DNA of 9,281 bases from Labilithrix luteola (GTDB lineage: Bacteria; Myxococcota_A; Polyangia; Polyangiales; Polyangiaceae): the NCBI GenBank assembly GCA_026225435.1, contig JAMFST010000851.1:1-9281 (forward strand), in the 5' to 3' direction. The position numbers and the translations under genes are program-made. The notes under the pieces are model-generated. The model did no database searches. It was not told the DNA's origin and was given only the letters and a program-made list of their open reading frames with translations. Below are positions 6,022 through 9,281 of this stretch, one piece after another (positions within the stretch are counted from its first letter, which is position 1; every line of letters begins with the position of its first letter).

Positions 6022-7689
6022 TCAGCCCTTCTTGCGGAGGAGCACGGCCTTCACCAGGCCGAGGTCTTCCTTCCCCAGCTCACCGGTCACCACCAGCAGC
6101 ACCAGGTAGGCGACGACGACGACCACCGCCATCACCGGCGTCACCAGCTTGCCGAACACCGGCAGCCGGGTGCCGACGAAGGTGCCGATCGCCAGCACAC
6201 CGCCGACGCGAAGGAACGTCGCCGCCGGCCCGAAGGCGCCGGTGAGGCGGCGCACGAGGAAGCCCGCGGTGACCAACCCGACCACCAGCGCGATCGAGGT
6301 GGCCGTGGCCGACGCCTCGAGCTGCGCGCCGCCGAAGGTGGCCGCCGGCACGGTGACCCAGCAGAGCGCGGCGACCAGGGTGAGGGCGAACGCGGTGATG
6401 GCGACGGCGAGCCGCTCGCGCCCGAGGCTGGCGAGCACGGTGACGGCGATCCCGAGGAGGGCGAACACGCCCTGCCCGAGGGCGAGGATGCGCAACGTCG
6501 AGGCGCCGCGCACCGCGTACTCGGGCGCGAAGGCGAAGTGCAGGAGCGAGCCGGGGAGGGTGGCGATGACCATCACCAGCAGGCCGCAGGCGATGGTCCC
6601 CAGGCGGACGCCGCGACGCACGTACGCACGCACGGCGACGGTGTCGTCCGCGGCCCGCGCCCGCGCCAGCAGCGGGAAGAGCACCTGGGTGATGCTCATG
6701 AGCAGCTGGTAGGGCAGGAAGGCGAAGAGCTGGCAGGCGCGGTACACCGCGAGCCACTCGTCGGCCCGCTTGGTGGCGTCCGCGGCGAGACCGCCAGCAG
6801 CGGCGCTCGCGGTGGCCGAGAGCGAGACGAAGCGCGCGAGCAAGGTGATGTCCACCTGCAGGAGCAGGTTGGTGAAGAGCTGCGCCAGCACCAGCGGCCC
6901 GAGCTGCGCGAGGTACGCGCCGGCGCGCGGCACGGTGCGGCTCGCCCCCGCCTTGCCCGTCCCGGTCCACATGAGCGCCAGCGGGACGATGCAGGCGGCC
7001 GCGGCGACGAACCCGACGCAGGCTCCGAGCGCCCCGCGCGCACCGACCGAGCCGGCGGCGTCGCCATCGGCGCTGCCGGCGTGCATGAAGATCCAGCCGA
7101 GCGCGAGCATCCCCGCGGTGCGGATGGTGGCGAAGAGCACGTCGAGGAGCGCCTGCTTGCCGAAGGCGCCGGTGCCGTTCAGCTTCCCCACCAGCGGCCC
7201 GTACACGCCGTAGAGGAAGACGACGCCGGCGAGCACCATCAGCGGCGTCGTGATGTACGGCGCGTGCTGGAACCAGGCGATCACCGGCGCGAAGGCGACG
7301 AACCCGAGGGCCATGGCGATGGCGATGGGCACGTGCACCCGCAGGGTCGAGCGGAAGGCGCGCTGCTCCTCCTCGGGATCCCCGGCGCGCGCCACCGAGC
7401 GGCTCACGCCCTGGACCGAGCCGGCGATCATCACGTTGTTGAGGATGTTGGCCGAGGGGAGCACCCGCGAGAGCGCCCCCCAGCCGGCGTCACCGATGAC
7501 CTTCGCCAGCAGCACTTGCTGGAGGAAGCTGACGACGATGAAGTAGACCTTGGCGCCGAGCACGGCGAGCCCGCCACGGCCGGCGGTGCGCACCCCCGCG
7601 TTCGCGTTCGCCGCGTCCTCGGTGGCCGGAGCTCCGCCGATGTCGTCCGTCGAGGCAATCGGGCCCGCCAGCGCTTCTTCCTGCTTCAT
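6022..7689 (-). CDS. MOP-superfamily polysaccharide/lipid flippase (Wzx/MurJ-like membrane protein)
   Basis: The product has 555 residues. A hydrophilic N-terminus (1-38) is followed by about 14 hydrophobic segments, roughly at 40-62, 80-98, 118-140, 147-165, 182-203, 219-241, 258-280, 318-342, 362-385, 398-420, 427-448, 458-480, 492-510 and 514-535. This topology, and the opening GLAVLGAKVYFIVVSFLQQV (40-59) with FLQQVLLAKVIGDAGWGALS across 55-74, match the polysaccharide-synthesis/flippase branch of the MOP superfamily. Members flip lipid-linked saccharides or related lipids across the inner membrane. The substrate cannot be told, as no glycosyltransferases lie nearby. The end is basic (LLRKKG). 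The ATG at 7689 has GGAT 6 nt upstream and lies 17 nt after the lipoprotein's stop, so the two are probably co-transcribed and translationally linked. The frame stays open far upstream, but that overlaps the lipoprotein and is a GC artefact. Confidence 0.9.
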   Translation of the reverse strand: MKQEEALAGPIASTDDIGGAPATEDAANANAGVRTAGRGGLAVLGAKVYFIVVSFLQQVLLAKVIGDAGWGALSRVLPSANILNNVMIAGSVQGVSRSVARAGDPEEEQRAFRSTLRVHVPIAIAMALGFVAFAPVIAWFQHAPYITTPLMVLAGVVFLYGVYGPLVGKLNGTGAFGKQALLDVLFATIRTAGMLALGWIFMHAGSADGDAAGSVGARGALGACVGFVAAAACIVPLALMWTGTGKAGASRTVPRAGAYLAQLGPLVLAQLFTNLLLQVDITLLARFVSLSATASAAAGGLAADATKRADEWLAVYRACQLFAFLPYQLLMSITQVLFPLLARARAADDTVAVRAYVRRGVRLGTIACGLLVMVIATLPGSLLHFAFAPEYAVRGASTLRILALGQGVFALLGIAVTVLASLGRERLAVAITAFALTLVAALCWVTVPAATFGGAQLEASATATSIALVVGLVTAGFLVRRLTGAFGPAATFLRVGGVLAIGTFVGTRLPVFGKLVTPVMAVVVVVAYLVLLVVTGELGKEDLGLVKAVLLRKKG

Positions 7690-7697
7690 CACGTGAT
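7688..7697. repeat. 10-bp palindrome over the flippase start codon
   Basis: ATCACGTGAT is a perfect palindrome that includes the first two bases of the flippase ATG (reverse strand) and the spacer after its GGAT. It could be a protein-binding site or could fold in mRNA near the start, but chance is a good explanation. Confidence 0.3.
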
Positions 7698-7706
7698 CCG
7701 CGGCTC

Positions 7707-8900
7707 TTAGTGGTGAACCGCGTGGAACGCGAGCGGCGCTTGCGGGAGAAAGAGCGCGTCGGGCTCTTCGGTGAGCGCGCAGCCGGTGCCGCGGGCGAAG
7801 GCGTGAACCGCGTAATTCCCGTCGCCGGAGCGGTCGCCCACGAGGAGCCGCGTGTCCCCCTGCGTCCAGGCGAGCCCGTCGAGATCGAACCCGGCCGTCT
7901 GGCCGAGCAGCATCTGCGTCACCTGACCGGTCGTGAGATCGAAGGCCACCAGCGACGTCCGGTTCAGGCTCGACGGCTCGGCGATGATCGCCGCGGCGCA
8001 CGACTCGTCGTCGGAAACCGCCACCTCCACCGCGCTCCCGCCGAGCGCGCTCTCCGTCGCGACCAGCGCCCCCTGCTGCGATTCGGGATCGAAGCGCTCG
8101 ACCCCGGCCGCCGCCTCGCCGATGGCGAAGAACGACCCCGGCTCGGCGAGGTACAGGTGCGCGCCCGCCACCTTGGTGAGCCCGAAGGGGTTCTTGCCGG
8201 CGAGCTTCACGACGCCGGTCGGCTTGGCCGTCGCCACGTCGACCACCAGCATCTGCGAGAAGGCCTCCGGCATGGGCATCTCCTCGGCGTCGAGGTTCTC
8301 CAGCGTGACGAAGATCTCCTCCCCGCGCGAGGTCTTCACCCACGACGCGGAGCTCGCGTTGGGGTTGCCGTCGACGTCGTAGCTCGACAGATCGATCGTC
8401 GCCAGCACCGCCCCTTCGGCCGAGCGCTGCTCGAGGCGCGGCACTCCGTAGTAGGGGATCCATAGGTTGCAGCTGGAGTCGACGGCGACGTCCTGCGGGT
8501 CGAGCAGCACGGCGGCATCGGTCGACAGGGTCATCTGCCCGTGCGGGCCGCCGCACTCGTCGAGTGGGAAGATGTGGTCCCCCGTGCGATCGACCCAGAA
8601 GGTGTGCCCGTTCGACGAGGCGAGCGCCGCGTCACCGCCGAGATCGATCCCGCTGGCGAAGCTGGTTTCGCCGCTGCTCGTGGCGAGCACGCCGAGACCA
8701 GCGGACTGGTAGTCCGTGCTCGCGGCGACGAGCGCGTAGACGTCGGGGCACGCGGCCGAGCTCGCGCTCACGCAGCTGGTCGGGCCGGTGGCGGACGTGC
8801 CAGCCGGGGCGCCGCTGGGGGCGTCGTCGCTGCTGCAGGCGCTCAGCATCGCGCCGGTCACCGCGAGCGCAGCGAGAACGACGAGCACCACTGGCCGCAT
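7707..8900 (-). CDS. Secreted lipoprotein, probable beta-propeller fold, unknown function
   Basis: The product has 397 residues. It begins MRPVVLVVLAALAVTGAMLS and continues A-C-S-S: a hydrophobic signal of about 18 residues ending in the lipobox L19-S20-A21-C22, so it should be cleaved and lipidated at C22. Residues 23-42 form a Ser/Gly/Ala/Pro/Thr-rich linker. The rest is rich in short strands and Gly/Asp turns such as PQDVAVDSSCNLWIPYYG (135-152) and GFDLDGLAWTQGDTRLLVGD (337-356), resembling NHL/YncE-like or SMP-30-like propellers. Cysteines at 43, 51, 116, 144, 301 and 374 could form disulfides in an oxidising compartment. No catalytic motif is recognisable. It starts 11 nt after the upstream gene's stop and ends 17 nt before the flippase, so it sits in the middle of a likely operon. 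The start is fixed by the signal peptide; no clear Shine-Dalgarno is present. Which membrane it faces is not shown. Confidence 0.88.
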   Translation of the reverse strand: MRPVVLVVLAALAVTGAMLSACSSDDAPSGAPAGTSATGPTSCVSASSAACPDVYALVAASTDYQSAGLGVLATSSGETSFASGIDLGGDAALASSNGHTFWVDRTGDHIFPLDECGGPHGQMTLSTDAAVLLDPQDVAVDSSCNLWIPYYGVPRLEQRSAEGAVLATIDLSSYDVDGNPNASSASWVKTSRGEEIFVTLENLDAEEMPMPEAFSQMLVVDVATAKPTGVVKLAGKNPFGLTKVAGAHLYLAEPGSFFAIGEAAAGVERFDPESQQGALVATESALGGSAVEVAVSDDESCAAAIIAEPSSLNRTSLVAFDLTTGQVTQMLLGQTAGFDLDGLAWTQGDTRLLVGDRSGDGNYAVHAFARGTGCALTEEPDALFLPQAPLAFHAVHH

Positions 8901-8911
8901 GCGGCGGCTGA

Positions 8912-9281
8912 TTACAGCATGTGCTGGGGGTCGGCTAGCTTTCCGTCAGGGGTCATGCCGTTGACCTTGTAGGCCTCGGCGGCCGGGATGATCACGGGCG
9001 GCACCGGCGTCGCGTCGACGACCTCCACCTTGGTGTACGTCTGCGACAGATCCTGCTCGACGTGGATGTCGAGCACGCGCTTCGGCTCGGCGGCGACGGT
9101 GACCCCCTTGAAGTCGGAGGCGTGCGCGCCGCGCAGCAGCTTTCCTCCGGTGACCCGCGTCTGGATGAACGAGGTCACGGCCGGCTGCTGCGCGAGGCCG
9201 CGCGCGTCGACGGTCTTCTCGACGCGGAGGAACACGGTGATGCCCCGAGGCAAGGGGAGCGCGAAGGCCTTGTCGGTCCCC
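8912..9281 (-). CDS. Unrecognised protein, C-terminal part (N-terminus beyond right edge)
   Basis: The frame enters from the right edge already open and ends at a TAA at 8912-8914, giving the last 122 residues. A TTG at 9253 could serve as a start, but the frame continues to the edge with coding-like sequence (GTDKAFALPLPRG), so I treat it as truncated by the window. The segment has several amphipathic beta-like stretches (RGITVFLRVEKTVD, RVLDIHVEQDLSQTYTKVEV), then a Pro-rich turn (TPVPPVIIP) and an end reading NGMTPDGKLADPQHML. No family motif is recognised. No membrane segment or cysteine is seen in the visible part. It is the first visible gene of the minus-strand cluster, 11 nt ahead of the lipoprotein gene, so it may be part of the same envelope-related transcript. 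Confidence 0.75.
   Translation of the reverse strand, partial: GTDKAFALPLPRGITVFLRVEKTVDARGLAQQPAVTSFIQTRVTGGKLLRGAHASDFKGVTVAAEPKRVLDIHVEQDLSQTYTKVEVVDATPVPPVIIPAAEAYKVNGMTPDGKLADPQHML

Noticed and set aside
7690..8556. N-terminal extension of the flippase by 289 residues
   Set aside because: It overlaps the lipoprotein gene in another frame, its composition is Arg/Gly-rich, and the flippase's own start has spacing and a GGAT that fit.
1..9281. tRNA or rRNA genes, CRISPR array, insertion sequence or attachment site
   Set aside because: I saw no tRNA-like cloverleaf, regularly spaced repeats, transposase motif or flanking terminal inverted repeats on either strand.

Overview
The window is very GC-rich bacterial DNA, with G or C at nearly every third codon position, and it is densely packed with genes. 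The GC content, a FHA-domain sigma-54 enhancer-binding protein and the lipoprotein style together suggest a myxobacterium (Myxococcota, perhaps the Polyangia/Sorangium side). This is an inference from style, because there is no rRNA or other taxonomic marker here.

Layout, left to right. (1) Positions 1-607, minus strand: the N-terminal 202 residues of a probable beta-propeller-like protein that runs off the left edge. It is divergent from (2) a LysR-type regulator (708-1598, plus), and a 100-bp gap holds both promoters. (3) After a short gap with a marked inverted/direct repeat come comM/yifB (1710-3251) and recA (3340-4368), both on the plus strand. ComM-type helicases extend joints made by RecA, so this is a plausible homologous-recombination pair. 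(4) Two hairpins follow recA. (5) A FHA - AAA+ - Fis-HTH sigma-54 activator without a receiver domain ends at 5990 (plus). (6) A hairpin lies in the 31-bp convergent gap. (7) A tightly spaced minus-strand cluster fills 6022-9281. In transcription order it is an unrecognised protein cut by the right edge, a secreted lipoprotein, and a 14-helix MOP-superfamily polysaccharide/lipid flippase. The 11- and 17-nt spacings suggest one operon.

The genes fall into unrelated functional blocks: regulation, DNA recombination, signal-responsive transcription, and envelope export. I found no mobile element, CRISPR array, tRNA or rRNA. I do not see clear evidence of a wholly new system. The best leads are the diverged RecA beside ComM, the repeat upstream of comM, and the lipoprotein-flippase operon.
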